Shown piece by piece: positions 24,620-37,204 of a stretch of 64,000 nt of DNA. Made by a program: the position numbers and the translations under genes. The notes beneath the pieces were generated by a model. The model ran no database searches. It saw only the letters and a list, made by a program, of their open reading frames with translations, and had not been told where the DNA came from. This DNA comes from Diphasiastrum complanatum (lineage: Eukaryota; Streptophyta; Lycopodiopsida; Lycopodiales; Lycopodiaceae), in the NCBI GenBank assembly GCA_029204225.1, contig CM055107.1, forward strand, positions 5,526,900 to 5,590,899, written 5' to 3'. Position 1 is the first letter of the stretch. Each line of letters starts with the position of its first letter.

Positions 24620-25215
24620 CTACTTGACATTTTTTTGGGTGAAATCCTAATTCTGAGCATCGCCTAATGACATTTAATTAGCTAGCTGTAAAATTTTCTT
24701 AGCAATACTTTAGCGACATATGATAAAACGTTGCTAAATTTGTCGTTAGAAATTCTGCTGGGTGATGCTATTTTTTCTATCAAAAAATTTCTCAAAATTT
24801 GTGGCAACATTTTAGTCATGGTTTTGAATGTCGCTCAACGATGTTCAATTAAATTTTCAAATTTGTATCACTAAGCGACATTTTTAGGATTTTCAATTAA
24901 TCGACGACATCTGACAACATTAATTGTGACCGTCTACAATATTTGTGTGTCACTTGGTGACAATTAATCATCACAAAACTATGAAAATTTTTGGTATGAA
25001 CGTCGTAGTTATGTCTCTATAGGTGTCACAAGGCGACAATCCAGTATTTAGAGATATGACAATCCAGTAGTGACATTTAGAAATATGACAGTCCAGTAGT
25101 GATGTTTAGAAATGTCGATAGTGATATTTATGAAGATGTTTATACAACTTTTTTGTCTAAAAAATTACTATAAACATCGCTAAAAATGTTGCTATATGTC
25201 TCTTATGTGGTAGTG
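24620..25215. mobile_element. Possible terminal region of a CACTA-type DNA transposon
   Basis: The segment ends TAGTG (25211-25215), so on the minus strand it begins CACTACCACATAAGAGA, which resembles the CACTA terminal inverted repeat. Just inside, short motifs around GCGACATTT, GTCGCT and AGCGATG recur in both orientations (24700-25195), the pattern of subterminal repeats where transposase binds. No matching opposite terminus was located with confidence. Confidence 0.4.
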
Positions 25216-25689
25216 CATGCCATATGAGTGCTATTCATGTCACAAGATTCACTCTATTCTTCTACAAGCTGCATGTGATTCCAGAAAAATATTTTGGAAT
25301 GTGATGTGTTGTGCTCCAGGTAGGATTCACAATGCTATGAACCTCTCAATGAGCTCTCTACACAAAAAGCTACACACAAGATTAGTTTTGAATGAGCGAG
25401 TAGAAATAATATAAGACAAAGGCAAAGCACGAAGGACAAATAGTCCGTGATAGTAGTTTTTAGAGATTGGGCAAGATGAGTAGATGGAGCATAATCTAAT
25501 GTATGTAAATTCCTAAGAGTGCCAAGCATTGCTTAGTGTTGTTGGAATCAGTTTGTAGGCAATTAAGTTTAAAAAAGTGCCTTGTGAACTGTTTTAGACA
25601 TTCTCAGCTTTGTGTCATTTTTTTTTCAAATTTGTCGAGCATTTAAACTAGCCATGGTTCAACCGTAAATTTCAAAAAGCCTACATATG

Positions 25690-25820
25690 CAAAATACAAC
25701 CAAAATGGGAATCGTTTTCATATTTTCCTCTCATCGAAAAATATAGACCCGTGTAAATCTGGGTGAATGACAACTCGTTCAGTTCACCAATTTGGCTAAG
25801 AGCATCTACAACTTAATTCG
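25690..25820 (-). pseudogene. Ty3/gypsy RNase H-integrase linker fragment
   Basis: The minus strand reads ALSQIGELNELSFTQIY and then YFSMRGKYENDSHFG. It matches closely the segment after VADALSRIGELNELSFTQI in the gypsy element at 42.6-47.7 kb (near 44850-44740). It is probably the far part of the gypsy copy whose PR-RT lies at 28360-29350, now split by the element between them. Confidence 0.7.
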
Positions 25821-25857
25821 AGCCTTACAATTTGCAGAATCAATCAATCAACCACTA

Positions 25858-26345
25858 TGTTTTCCATGCCCACGATTGGTCTCGGATAGCGTGTCCACGC
25901 TAGAGATCAGTAGACCAACAACCCATAAGTTAATTGTGACTATAAGGGAATTGGGGCCCTTATGTGTATAAGGTCATAGTTAATGGTTGTAGGCCTAAAC
26001 TCATGATGGTGGATTTGTATGGGTCTATCAGTGAGTCATTGGGGAACTTGATGACGTGGCCCAGATAGGCTGTAGAGGTGTCCAGTGAGGTGTCATAGTG
26101 CACTACTAGTGGTGCATGGGCCTTGGAGGGTATAAGTATACCTATTGGGCTCTCACTAGTTGATCCTTGATTGTGAGACTACGTTGCTGGTGTGATGCCT
26201 CATTCCTCTTTGAGATTGTTTCATAGCTTAGGGTCTAGACCCGTTCGATCTAGGATTGGTTGGGTTGGTTTGTCCACCATCCAATTCCCTAGTGTTGCTT
26301 GGTTGCGACTTGCTTGGCTAGTGAATCCTTTGTATGGGCTTTATA
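25858..26345 (+). mobile_element. Probable 5' LTR with primer-binding site
   Basis: TTGGTATCAGAGTG at 26346-26359 matches the 3' end complement of initiator tRNA-Met used as primer by many plant LTR elements. The preceding ~490 bp, starting TGTTTTCCATGCC, has a TATA-like GTATAAGTATA near 26131 and resembles an LTR. The exact left border is uncertain and no partner 3' LTR was recognised. Confidence 0.55.
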
Positions 26346-26359
26346 TTGGTATCAGAGTG

Positions 26360-28355
26360 TGCAAGGCCAAATGGCCTCGGAGCCTAAGATCGAAAAAGAC
26401 TAGAAATAAACGAAAAAGTTTGTTTTTTGATATGCTTGAAACTGAGGCATACCAACACACTATGAAAGTAAAAACAAGTGAAGCCAATAAAAATATTGAG
26501 TTATTCCCACGCATTCTCAGTGAGTTGGAATTGGTACTCTGAAGTTGGAATGTGAAATTCCTAAGAACTTCAATGGTACCAGTGGTGTTAGTCTCAATTG
26601 ATTTATGTATTTTTCATATTAATCTGGATTTTGAGACACTTTGATCAGGAAGTGGAGGGCCTTCATGGAGGAAGAACATGTGGTATGGGACGCAGGCAAT
26701 TCCAAAATGAAGATCTAAAACGAACTGGATTATTTGACCATAGTAAGGTCTTAAATCTAATTGATCCCAAATACTATGGGTCATAAAACGGGTGTTTTGT
26801 CAAAAATTTGAGATATTGGTCATGACCCCTTATGGATATCTCAAATTTACAAAACCGGAAACCCGCATGCTATTTCTTTATAAAAATATACTGGTGAATT
26901 TCTAAAACATTGATTAGCCCGATTTCTTGTGATTCCTTGGTAGGTAATATTTATTACCCATTGACCTTGGATGATGTCACATGAATGGTTAATGCAATTG
27001 TTTTCTAAATTGTTTTTCTTATGTAAATCTTCAATAATTCCTTTTCAAATTTACGGGTCACTTTTTAGTGTTGATAACGAAGAAGATCTTTTGATAAGTC
27101 ATTCACGAAAATGTGTTGGGACATTATCAATATTGGGTTATGATAATGCAACACCTTTTTTGGACTTTTAAGTTTTTCTCTTGGATCTCTTCTTTAAAAC
27201 TTCTCCTAGGGCAAATCTAGATGGATATGCACCCCTTGGAAACTCGTGTGGTTTCCTGTTAAAAGGGGGAGAAGGAAAAAAAAAAGAGTTATCAAAGAGA
27301 AACATCTATCGTAGATTCTAGGAGGAATCTGTTGTATGAATAGATGACGAATCTGTTTCAAGAATAAGAAATGATAGGATATTTAGATATTACAAAACTC
27401 CTTTTAGGATTATATCAGATATTTGGTCTGAAGATGTAAGAGAAAGAAATTAGAAAATACTCTTGTAGTAGAATAGTTGTTGATCACAAGTCTAATTGAT
27501 TTGTTTCAGAACTATGGAATTCTATTGCAAGATGGAGGTTTGTTGAAACATGTTCCTTGTTGGTATAATCAGACTTGATTTTAGTGAGGACTGAAATCCG
27601 TGGATTGATGCAAGGAAGGAAATTCACGCTAACAATATATTCGTTTGAGGTAATCTCTGGTTGAGATTTTGGTTGTGGAATAGCACTCTTTGAGAAATAT
27701 TCTTAGAGGATAATCAAGTTACAAGATTCTTGGTTAAGATAGTATTGTGTACAGATCAGGTGATATCTGTAGAGATATTCTATGTAGTGAATCTTTGTAT
27801 GATCATAAAACCTTTTGTACAAACTTTTAATCCTGTGGATCTACAAAGGATTCCTTGGACTAAGTTATTTGCATGCATAAACTATTTTCTAATACATAGG
27901 CATATTGATGAGAATTGTATAGAGACAATTTCTCAGTAGGTTATAGTAATTTCTCACTGAGAATTGCTTATTGAACTAGAATAGATTTAGAATCAGATTA
28001 AATATGGTGTTTTGGTACCACACCTATAAATTTAAATACTTTCTAAATCCGATACAACTAACCGAGTCAGGAGTGCTACTTCAGAGTTAGTTGTTAAAAA
28101 TCAACAATGTGACCTTACTTATGGATATTGTTGTTGAAATGTATTGCTTATAAGTTGCAACCTTTATGGTTCAAGGTTGGATTCATTTAAAGGTTTATGT
28201 GCATAGAATACACGAGAACTTTTGGCTTTATCTTTTCTCGATTGGAAAGGATGGCATGCTATCTCGGAAGACTCAAGAGAGTTGGACAGTTGATAGTAGC
28301 CAAAAGATAGAGCCTCACGTAATGAAGTTCCGATGAATCTTAAGTTATTCTAGAT
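26360..28355 (+). mobile_element. Internal region of the LTR element, not decipherable
   Basis: Following the primer-binding site, short frames at 26192-26542 and 26598-26786 carry no domain I recognise. An inverted pair of arms (TTTGAGATAT at about 26808-26817 and ATATCTCAAATTT at about 26836-26848) can form a hairpin. From 27200 to 28350 I see only AT-rich sequence with many GATT/ATAGA stretches. The region separates two pieces of one gypsy copy. Confidence 0.35.
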
Positions 28356-29350
28356 TAGAACTTAAGAATAAATTCTATATGTATTCTAGATTGGACCCTA
28401 ACTTTGGAATGACACTTTGTGCCATGGTCATCCATCTTGGGTAATGTATATTTATTCTTAATAGCCATTTTATTCAACCCCTTGTAATCTACACACATCC
28501 GAAAACATCCATCTTTCTTTGCTTTCAGAAGAACAAGAGTGCCCCATGGTGACTTATTGGGTTGGGTATGTCCCATCCTCATATAGTTTTCTATTTGATT
28601 TGAAATCTCTATCTTTGTTTTTTTAGAGAACCTAATAAGGTTGTCTAGAGATAGGTTGACTTCCTAAAATTACCTGTATCATGTGGTCTACTGACCTAGA
28701 TGGTGGTAAACCATGAGGTAACTTTGATGAAAAAATATCTTTCATTTCACTTATGATCGGATTTTTCATTGCTTGTTTGTGATCTAAACTTACTGAGTTA
28801 ATAATTGTAGAAAATTCACAACTATTTAGATACACGTCAAAAACATCCATAATAGGAATAACGAATACCGAAAAAACTTCTTACTATGAGTAATCAAATG
28901 CCTCCATTATATTAATTGTAGAAATTTCATCCGACAGATCTACAAAATTTAATGCCAAATAAAAGTACTACCTTATTACCCTCTTTGAAAGTGAGAACAT
29001 ATTTCACAAAATCAATAGCCAGAGAAGGCGATATACTAAATAACCATTCATAACCAAAAATTAAATCAATACGGGCTAGGTCTAAAACATGAAAATTAAC
29101 TCATTCTCTATGTCCTTGTATCAAAACTGGGAGATTTGGCACTTTCATATTCCAAGTCTCCAACTCTGCTCCTGAAGCTAGATAAACTTTGTATATATGA
29201 TTGATGGCTTTAGTTGACAAGCTGAGTTTTTGCACAAGAATATAATTAATGAAGTTATGAATAGAATCATTGTCTAATAAAATTCTAGCTTCTTGATCTT
29301 CCACCAACCTCCATGTGTTGATCTTCATGAGAGCTTGGTACTCAAGATCC
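28356..29350 (-). pseudogene. Ty3/gypsy protease to RT fragment
   Basis: Minus strand, descending: protease (ARILLDNDSIHNFINY near 29290-29240, with the usual DSGS changed to [40 protein letters not shown]), then the RT N-terminal part (LPHGLPPSRSVDH near 28700, SPWGTLVLLKAKKDG near 28545, [17 protein letters not shown] near 28490). It ends at about 28430 where RT turns into unrelated sequence. It is the same family as 42.6-47.7 kb; the order and strand fit its RNase H piece at 25.7 kb. Confidence 0.75.
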
Positions 29351-30120
29351 ATTGCTTGGATCCACTCCTCTTTTTTCTAAAATAGATCCATAACATTTTT
29401 GCCAATTGACTCCCCTTTGATGCTCTTGACTAGCTCCAAATTGTCATCTTCCCTTTTGAGTAGTTGAAGCCCTTTGAGATCAACCTCTTCATCATCAACT
29501 TGACCATCAAAGTCATTGAACAAACTTTGTTTTCCAGATCCATTAACTGCTGTAAAAACATGAAAACATCCAATATCTCTCTTGTCTTTAGGTAACTCCA
29601 CCAATCTCCATGTGCCATTCTTCATAGGAGCTTGATACTCAAGATCCATTGCTTGGATCCACTCCTCTTCTTTCCTTGCTTCATCTACACTTGTAGATTC
29701 ATCAAAAGAGGTTAGGAAAGCAACATAAATTCCAGGAACTACTTGCTTACCCTTTTCATCATATGTGAGCCTTGAAGGTACTTGTCTTTCCCTTGATGTT
29801 CTCCTTGGCTTTTGACTTTATGAAGGTCCATCATCATCACCATCTAAAGTAGGATCCTTTACATCAACATCAAGAATGTTAGATCCATCCACATCATCAT
29901 TAGTAGTACTTGAAGACACTTTTGGAATGTTCCCCTCATAAAAAATGACATCTCTACCAACAATCACTTTGTTAGTAGAAGGAATGTAAACATTGTAGGC
30001 TTTACTCACCTCACTATATCCAACAAAAATACCTTTTCTTGAAGATGGATCTTCCTTGGTCCTATCATCAAGAGTAATGTTGACATAACATCTGCATCCA
30101 AAATTCTTACAGACCCTGAG
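29300..30120 (-). pseudogene. Ty1/copia integrase C-terminus and RT start, fused to gypsy protease
   Basis: Minus strand: integrase C-terminal block (RKGIFVGYSEVSKAYNVYIP, VGRDVIFYEG at about 30030-29930), acidic linker, then RT start (EEWIQAMDLEYQAPMKNGTW near 29670-29610). After about 260 bp of unrecognised frame (DFDGQVDDEEVDLKG) the RT-start block recurs (EEWIQAMDLEYQALMKINTW, 29370-29310) and runs in frame into a gypsy protease. The duplicated block marks the recombination junction. Confidence 0.7.
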
Positions 30121-31780
30121 CATCAGGATGAAGATGTTCAAATTACAGACATACCGAGTGACAGTTCAAATGACGAACAACCCGATATGCAATTTATATC
30201 CAGAACACCTGCGACGTAGGATAGTTCTACTGTCAACAGAAGGGACAAAGGCAAAAGAGTCGCCGCACCTGCATCACCTCCAAGGAGATCCAATAGAGAG
30301 AGAAGACAACCCATTAGATATATATCAGACAACTCATCTTCAACTCAAGAAGACTTCTGCAAATTTGGTAGTGAACTACAAGCGTATGAAGAAGCCATCA
30401 ACAGTCCAAATAAGGACAATTGGATAAAGGCCATGGAAGAAGAAATGACCTCCATGAAGTAGAACGATGTGTTGGATCTCAAACCGTGCCATCAGACATG
30501 AAGAATATCAAATGTACATGCGTTTACAAATACAAATATGGACCAGATGTCAATGTATCTCAATACAAGGCTAGGCTGGTTGCGAAGGGTTTCTCACAAA
30601 AATATGGTGTTGACTACACTGATACCTTTTCTCCTGTGGTCAAGTATACATCACTATGCATATTGTTCGCATATGCAGTAGCCTATAGTCTGAAAATCCA
30701 TATTGTAGATGAGAAGACAATGTTTCTGCATGGAAATATGAAGGAATAAATCTACATTGACCAACCGCCAGGTTCTACTTGCGAGTCACAACACCTTGTT
30801 TTTGTCAAGAAGCGACACTCTAATCGCACAAGTGAAAGACGATATCTCAAGGCACTTTGAGATATCAAATCTAGGAGAAGCAAAATGCTACCTAGTCTTG
30901 CAAATTGATAGAGATTTTGAAGGTGGGAAATTATATCTACACCAGTCAAGATACATTCAAAGGATCATTGATGATTTTGACATGACGGATTGCAAGGGAG
31001 TAAACACTCCAATGATTCTTGGCACAATGCTGACAAATCAAGACTGTCCTAGAGACGATGCATAGTGGGAAGCTATGCTGCAAAGGCCTTATAGAAGGCT
31101 TATTGGTTCATTAATGTATTCGGCAGACAACACACGACCAGATATTGCTTACGTAGTATTCAGAATGTGCCAGTTCAACATTAATCTAGGACCTACACAT
31201 TGGAAGATTGCTAAGAGGATCTTGCAATACCTGGAACAGACAAAGGACTATGGTCTTTGTTTTTCTCATGATGCAGGGTTTCAAATGACGTCTAACAGCG
31301 ATGCAAGATGTTCTTCTATAGAGGACGACTCTAAGAGTATTTCAAGGGGTTGCACTATAGCAGCCAATGCAATTGTTCTTTGGATCAGTAGGAAACAAAC
31401 GATTATCGCACAATCATCCTGCGAAGCAGAATATGTTGCAACAGCCAAGATGGCCAACAAGCTTACATGGCTCAGATAATTCCTTGATGAACTAGGAGGG
31501 AATACTGACGAGCCACTGATCTTGCACATGAATAACACATCTGCCATACACTTGACGAAGGATCCTGTGTTTCATTCAAAAATGAAACACATCACTATCA
31601 AATACCATCTGAAAAGGGATCTAGTTGAGAAAGAGAAGCTCAAGATCGAGTTTGTTCGAACAAAGTAGATGGAGGTAATATTTTTACCAAGCCTCTTGAC
31701 AAGGCAATGTTTGAGAAGCAGCGTGCGAGCTTAGGAATCACAAAACTACCATACTTTGAGAGGGAGCTGAAGAAACTTGA
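30121..31780 (+). pseudogene. Ty1/copia RT-RNase H remnant
   Basis: The linker PPRRSNRERRQP near 30280 leads into RT: KARLVAKGFSQKYGVDY near 30570, DEKTMFLHGNMKE near 30710 and IYIDQPPG near 30752. The next part of RT, including the KQAPRAWY and YVDD blocks, is deleted: at about 30780-30830 the sequence jumps to KDDISRHFEISNLGEAKCYL. RNase H follows (QTIIAQSSCEAEYVATAK near 31400), with NNTSA where an Asp is usual, then the C-terminal KPLDKAMFEKQRASLG near 31690. Stops lie at 31063, 31477 and 31666. The start abuts an oppositely oriented copia piece at 30120. Confidence 0.8.
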
Positions 31781-32739
31781 AGTCTCTACCCACAAAGCAT
31801 TGCTAGCTTATGAACCACAAACCACCGCTATCGCAACCGTATTGCGACACATACAAACAATGAAGATAACGAAGCGCGACAAACTGCAAACCACAACATC
31901 CGGGTAATGAACAAAGACGACTGAAGGGAACTGCATGCCAGCACATCATTTGCGGCCTCCAAGCGAAGATCAAAGCTCAACCAATGACAGTTTGGTCTAC
32001 TGCTGCAGGAGCGGCTGCGAAATCGGTGCGTCTTCATGATTCAAGATCAATGAAGTACCAATAGGATGGAAGAACTTCACGGATGAAAGAGACAACAAAC
32101 TAAAAGCCATTGGTAGTGGCTTAAGCAGTTCTTGTAATCATTGATCAAATTTAAGACGACTTCCTTCCTTCGCTTCTCTCTCTCTCTCTATATATATATA
32201 TATTTATATATACAATGAATGGGAGAAGAATGGGTAGATAGGTTGCGTGATTAAATGATGAATGTGAGGATGAAAAGTTGTCTGCTAGTAAGCAAGATGA
32301 GTTGAACTGATCAGTCCAATAAGGACACACACACATAGAGAGATAGATAGTAGTGTACGTTAGTAAGCAACACTCACCTCTTCGTTTGTAAGAGACAGAG
32401 TTTCTCTTGTAGTAACGCACTGTGCAGTATGCCAAACAACGCTCAAAGGAATCACTGTAATCGAACAAATGTTTTCTTATCTCTTGCCTACTGTGTATAA
32501 TCTTTGAATGCGTCATGCTTATTGAATGTTTGTTACAAAACTAGCTATCATTTGTTATTCCGCATAAAGGTTCATCTTAGCTAAATCAGTAGTAGGTTAG
32601 CAGTGTCTGCCTACACCTTGGAAGAAGATAGATCTGAATTAGAATCAGTAGCTATAGTCAAGAGCTCGACTCTATCTAGACATATCAGAAATCTAGCAGA
32701 GAATAATGTATTTTAAATAGCGAGATCACAGAAAGACTA
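31781..32739 (+). other. Probable 3' UTR/LTR region of the copia remnant; TC/TA microsatellite
   Basis: Sequence downstream of the copia Pol end should hold its 3' LTR, but I could not fix TG...CA borders. It contains a mixed TCTCTC-TATATA run at about 32173-32212. No coding domain is seen. Confidence 0.4.
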
Positions 32740-33120
32740 TTGCTCACTGATTGTTCACAACATCAAAAGAGATTCAGAGCACACACCTCTCTCTCTCTAT
32801 CGGATTCCATCAGCAGAATTAGCGAATCAAAACCTCTCACGATTCCAACAACCACCCCAATTCCTACCACCACCACCCTACCATCAGACCAACAATTCTA
32901 CTTCCCCCCTCGCATTATTCACCTCCCCAATTCCCTCTAATTAAAGATGCCAGCATCCTGTCAAAGACTGTTAAGCAAGCTCTAGAATCCCATGTCGAGA
33001 TGTCCTATCACTTGCACTAGTTGGTTAGTCAGAATGAAGAACTAGATGACCAATTAGTCGAGAAGACCAAGGACCTGGAGGCGAAGCTTTTAGCAAATAT
33101 GATGTGTATAAATTGCCAAA
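32740..33120 (+). pseudogene. Unrecognised coding-like fragment, Thr/Pro-rich then coiled-coil-like
   Basis: A Ser/Thr/Pro-rich frame (TIPTTTPIPTTTTLPS, 32830-32880) passes by frame change into KDASILSKTVKQALESHVEM at about 32940-33000 and NEELDDQLVEKTKDLEAKLL at about 33030-33090, which looks helical and charged. I do not recognise it. The Thr/Pro tract resembles in composition the one at 9120-9260, so both could be remnants of one TE-encoded protein; that is speculative. Confidence 0.3.
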
Positions 33121-34199
33121 CCATTACTTGACTGGATTTTTAGTGATTTTGATGACTCATGAGTTATGCATGTATTTCCATGTTCTAGCATGTTAGATGC
33201 ATGTTTTCTATCTCGTTGACGAATTAAGATGTGCACCCAAATTTAGCTCAAGATCTAATAGCCCATTAATGATATTTTGTATCTGATTTTCTCATAGTAG
33301 CTATGAAAATCCTTGTTATCTTATGCCTTTCGTAAAGAAACTTTACACCCTCCAGGCCTCATCATGTGCTAGATGTGACTCTCTATGATCATGAGTTAAT
33401 AATACCCAAAAACAAAAATCCAAGCTTGAGGCATGGCGTTCGAAAAGGAAAAGTCAATGAGGTCAAAAGTTTACAATTTTTTCTTTACCATACAACATTA
33501 TTCCAAGAAAGGTTGAACACTTTTCTTTTGGGGGGGGTTAAAATTTAGCCTTGACAAATGAGTGTCATGAGGGTCATATGAAAGTTAAAAATAAATTGGT
33601 TCCTTAGAAAAAAAAAAATCTATTTTTCAATGTGAAATGTGGGTTTGCATGTCAAATTCCAAGCCTAGTGATGACATCCACATTTCTCTTGTTTATTAGG
33701 CCAAATGATGCAGTATGCCAGTGGTAGTCAAGTGTTGGATGTTATAGGAATCAAGTTTATGGAAGCACATCATGAGGACTAGGTTTTAAGCATTTGAAAA
33801 CCTCCAATATCTTGTATTTTTTAAGCCTTGCTGGTTTTGCAAAAAAGAGATTTAACTAAATTATCTCCAACTATGAAATTATGTAGTTTATTTTTATACA
33901 CATGGTATAATCACAAGATTACTTAATAAATCCAACTACCTTAGTTAACTATATCTTGACCTATCATAATTGAAAAATTCAAAATTTTAAGGACTCATGA
34001 TATTGACCCCTTCAACGGGCCTCGGCCCCATCTCATCAAGGAATTTAAGCATGAATTATGTTAAAAGTTCGTAAAATCTATCGTACCAACTATTTATAAC
34101 TTTCACCAAGTACTAAAATCGGTTCTCATGAGACATGTATTAGGCCCTTCTACCAAACTCACTAGAAAGGCTGCAAATTGGCCTTTCTTTCTTTACATG
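33121..34199. other. Intergenic, no recognisable feature
   Basis: I see only short random frames and a G9 run near 33530, with no repeat border. Confidence 0.4.
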
Positions 34200-35710
34200 A
34201 AGGCATGAGATTTGAATAAGTGGCATATTTACACATGTCTAGGTCCTCAAAGTGATGGACACACCCTTTTATGAACATACAAGTGATTCAATTATTAACC
34301 AAAAACTTGGGCTCTGTGGCGCCTAACTATAGGTTTTTGAACATTTCCAACACAAGACTTCAAATTCATTGATTTAATTCTTGTAGGATGCATCCCTAGT
34401 AGGTGAACAACATTTGAACTTTTAGGATTGTGAATATGTTTGTAGAATTAGTTTCATCTCACATTTTCTCTCATAAAAGTTTAGAAGAGAGTTTTTCTAG
34501 AAAATTTCAATGACCCACATGTGTGGTAATCTTGCATTGGGTTGTTATAGATGTCTCCACATCCCATGTTATTCTGTAATTTATGAAATAGAGTGTATCT
34601 TAAAAGGTTCAACTACATCTACTTTTGTATCTTGAAGAACTAACATATATGTGTTCATATCAAACTTCAAATATTGGTTAAAATGTATGCCACACTTTTT
34701 GTACGTGTTAACAAACATAAAAAAATTGCATACAATGCTATTTATGTTTCATGTTCAATGTGTTATAGAACCTTGTAGGATTGTATGTGAGTACAACATG
34801 TATTGTAATGGCCAGCATGGTAGCATTTCAGCACACATACTTTTCCCAAAATCAGTTTAGTTTATTAATAGTCCACATTATCATGTTAGTTTATTAATAT
34901 CATGCATTCATGAAAGTCGCATTCTTCAAGTACACATATTGGAAAATAACATGGTAAATTGAAAAGTTCTTAACTCTATGTTTTTTTATATGAAGGTCTA
35001 TATAATATATTAGTTAATTTTTAAGCTTATAGTGTATAGGATTCATGCATAAAACATCACATGAACTACACAATTACTACATATTAAAACATGATTTTCC
35101 TAATATAATTGATGCGTTGGATCTTATGGGTATCACCAATTGCTATAGCATTGATCTTGAACACAAGTGAGTCATCCTTGTTATCAATCTAGAGAACAAA
35201 TGCACTCATATCATGCAATTTTGTGCTTTTCTTGTTGTTCACACTAAAATATCGACATTGTTCGCAGATGGCATGTTTGGGAGAGAAATAAGTATCCTCA
35301 CATCAAAAATTATAATGATTATTTATATGAGTCTTGTATAAGTTAAAAATATCATTCAAAAAGGATAATTTCTATGACAAGTTGGAACATGGAATGACAT
35401 TGGTGTTTAGTGGTATAGTAATCACCATGGAACTTGCATCATAAAATCTTTTAATGCCATAAAAGTTGAAAATGGGACCCATTCAATTTGGAATGTCATT
35501 TTTGAATAAATAGATGACAAAACAACTTTGAACCTGACGTGAATCGAACACGCAACCTTCTGATCTGGAGTCAGACGCGCTACCATTGCGCCACAGATCC
35601 TATGTGCTGTTGTAACTAATATTCAACATATGACTTTAGTGACTTGATCCTTTGTGGCTAAGGTAGTTCAAAAATATGAAATTGAGATGATTTACACTGT
35701 TCTTAATGTC
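34200..35710 (-). repeat. tRNA-Trp-bearing repeat block, inverted copy
   Basis: It is the reverse-complement counterpart of 10520-11860, with the same order of conserved landmarks, including CACACCCTTTTATGAACATA near 34259 and TCTTATGGGTATCACCAA near 35133. Divergence and indels are substantial outside the tRNA, whereas the tRNA itself is unchanged, consistent with selection or a tRNA-specific constraint. Confidence 0.65.
35529..35600 (-). tRNA. tRNA-Trp (anticodon CCA), second copy
   Basis: All 72 nt are identical to the copy at 10584-10655, including the CTG/CAG pair in the acceptor stem, while the flanks are clearly diverged. Cloverleaf, A and B boxes and discriminator A are intact, and a TTTT follows on the minus strand (about 35514-35517). 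It is probably transcribed. Confidence 0.93.
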
Positions 35711-37200
35711 TAGTGGTGGAATGACACTAATCTCTTCTAATCTTGTCAATACAATTACCAATAGTTGAGAAAATGAAGGAATCAAATAGTTACAAACCAA
35801 GTTACAGAACAAAATAACAATTTCAAAAAATTGTTATACTCAACTGAAATGCTGAATTTTGAGTTTTATACTATTGAAAAATAAAGATACATAATTTGAA
35901 TTGAATTGCCTACATTCTGGTACTATGAAAACTAAGCATGATAGAACTTAAGATCTGATCTATGTCTGAGGACTGATTAGTAAGAAATTGTTCAAAAGCA
36001 GTGTTCTAGTTTGCAAACTATAGAGGGCAAAAAAATAAAACTTTACGGAGTTTCAAGTCTACATCTTGAGAGCTTGTAGCTATGGTTGCACTAAAAGATT
36101 GCTTGACTACTTCATACAAGAGTCAAACACTACATAGATGGCAATTTTAGTTTTTATTTTGTAGGCATTGCATGAAACCTACTATCTTAGAATAGTATAG
36201 GTCTAGTGATTTGATTGTAATTACCGTGTATTGGTTTCCATACATGATCACCAACAAAAATTCGCTTTGAAATGTGTAACAAGGACTATGGTTTATTTCT
36301 GCCAAAAAGTGCAGTAGAAGTACTTCATATAATAATGGTCGACAGTGTGAGATGATTTGAATAAGTTTGAATTCATATTGAAGAATATTCAAATAATTCA
36401 AATCAAAGGAATGTCAAATGTCCAATGTCAAATGTCAATTGTCAAATGAAGGTCAAATTCCAATGCCAAATGTCGAAGATGTTGAAATTTGAATCAAAGA
36501 TGTTTGAACAAATGTTCGAATAAAATGATTTAAATAAAATTTGAGGCATTTGAACAAAATGCACATGAAATTCAAGCCATATTCAAGTAAAATCCGAAGA
36601 AAATTCTAATGAATTTTGGTTGTTTGGAGCTTCGATTTTGATGGATTTCCTATTGCTCAAACCTTGAATAACTATGCAGACATTCAAACCTAGATATCTT
36701 GTTGTTCACATCTTGAATAAAAATATAGACATTCAAATTTGATCTTTGCATTTTAAACCGTGAGAAAATTGTAGACCTTCGAATATCACTAGAATTTGTC
36801 ATGTTTAGTGGCTATGACATGAAAGTTTGGAGTGGAATTAAAATTCCAAACACTCCCTTTAATTCTATCGCAAAGACTTATATTTAAAATCTTCATACAC
36901 TTCCAATTATTTCCCTTGGCAAATCCTTGGTGAAAATATTTGCAGCCTAATTTTCTATTGCAATAAATTAGCTGAATTACCTTGTCATGAAGCTTTTCCT
37001 TGACAAAGCAAAACTAAGTCTATATATTCTTTGTCCTAGAATAATATCTAGAATTAAAAAATGGAACTTAAATTGTCACTAAACAAGCAGTAGGTAGATG
37101 TTGGATTTACTTCCTCTACTCTCCTAAATCCCATTTTAATATTGTTGTAGTTTTACACGCATTGTCACATAGTCTGTAGAAGTGCTCTATTATTTTAAAG
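35711..37200. other. Intergenic; short AATGTCAA-type repeats
   Basis: A cluster of CAAATGTC/CAATGTC short direct repeats lies at about 36411-36475. Otherwise I see no domain or border up to the copia remnant. Confidence 0.4.
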
Positions 37201-37204
37201 CAAG

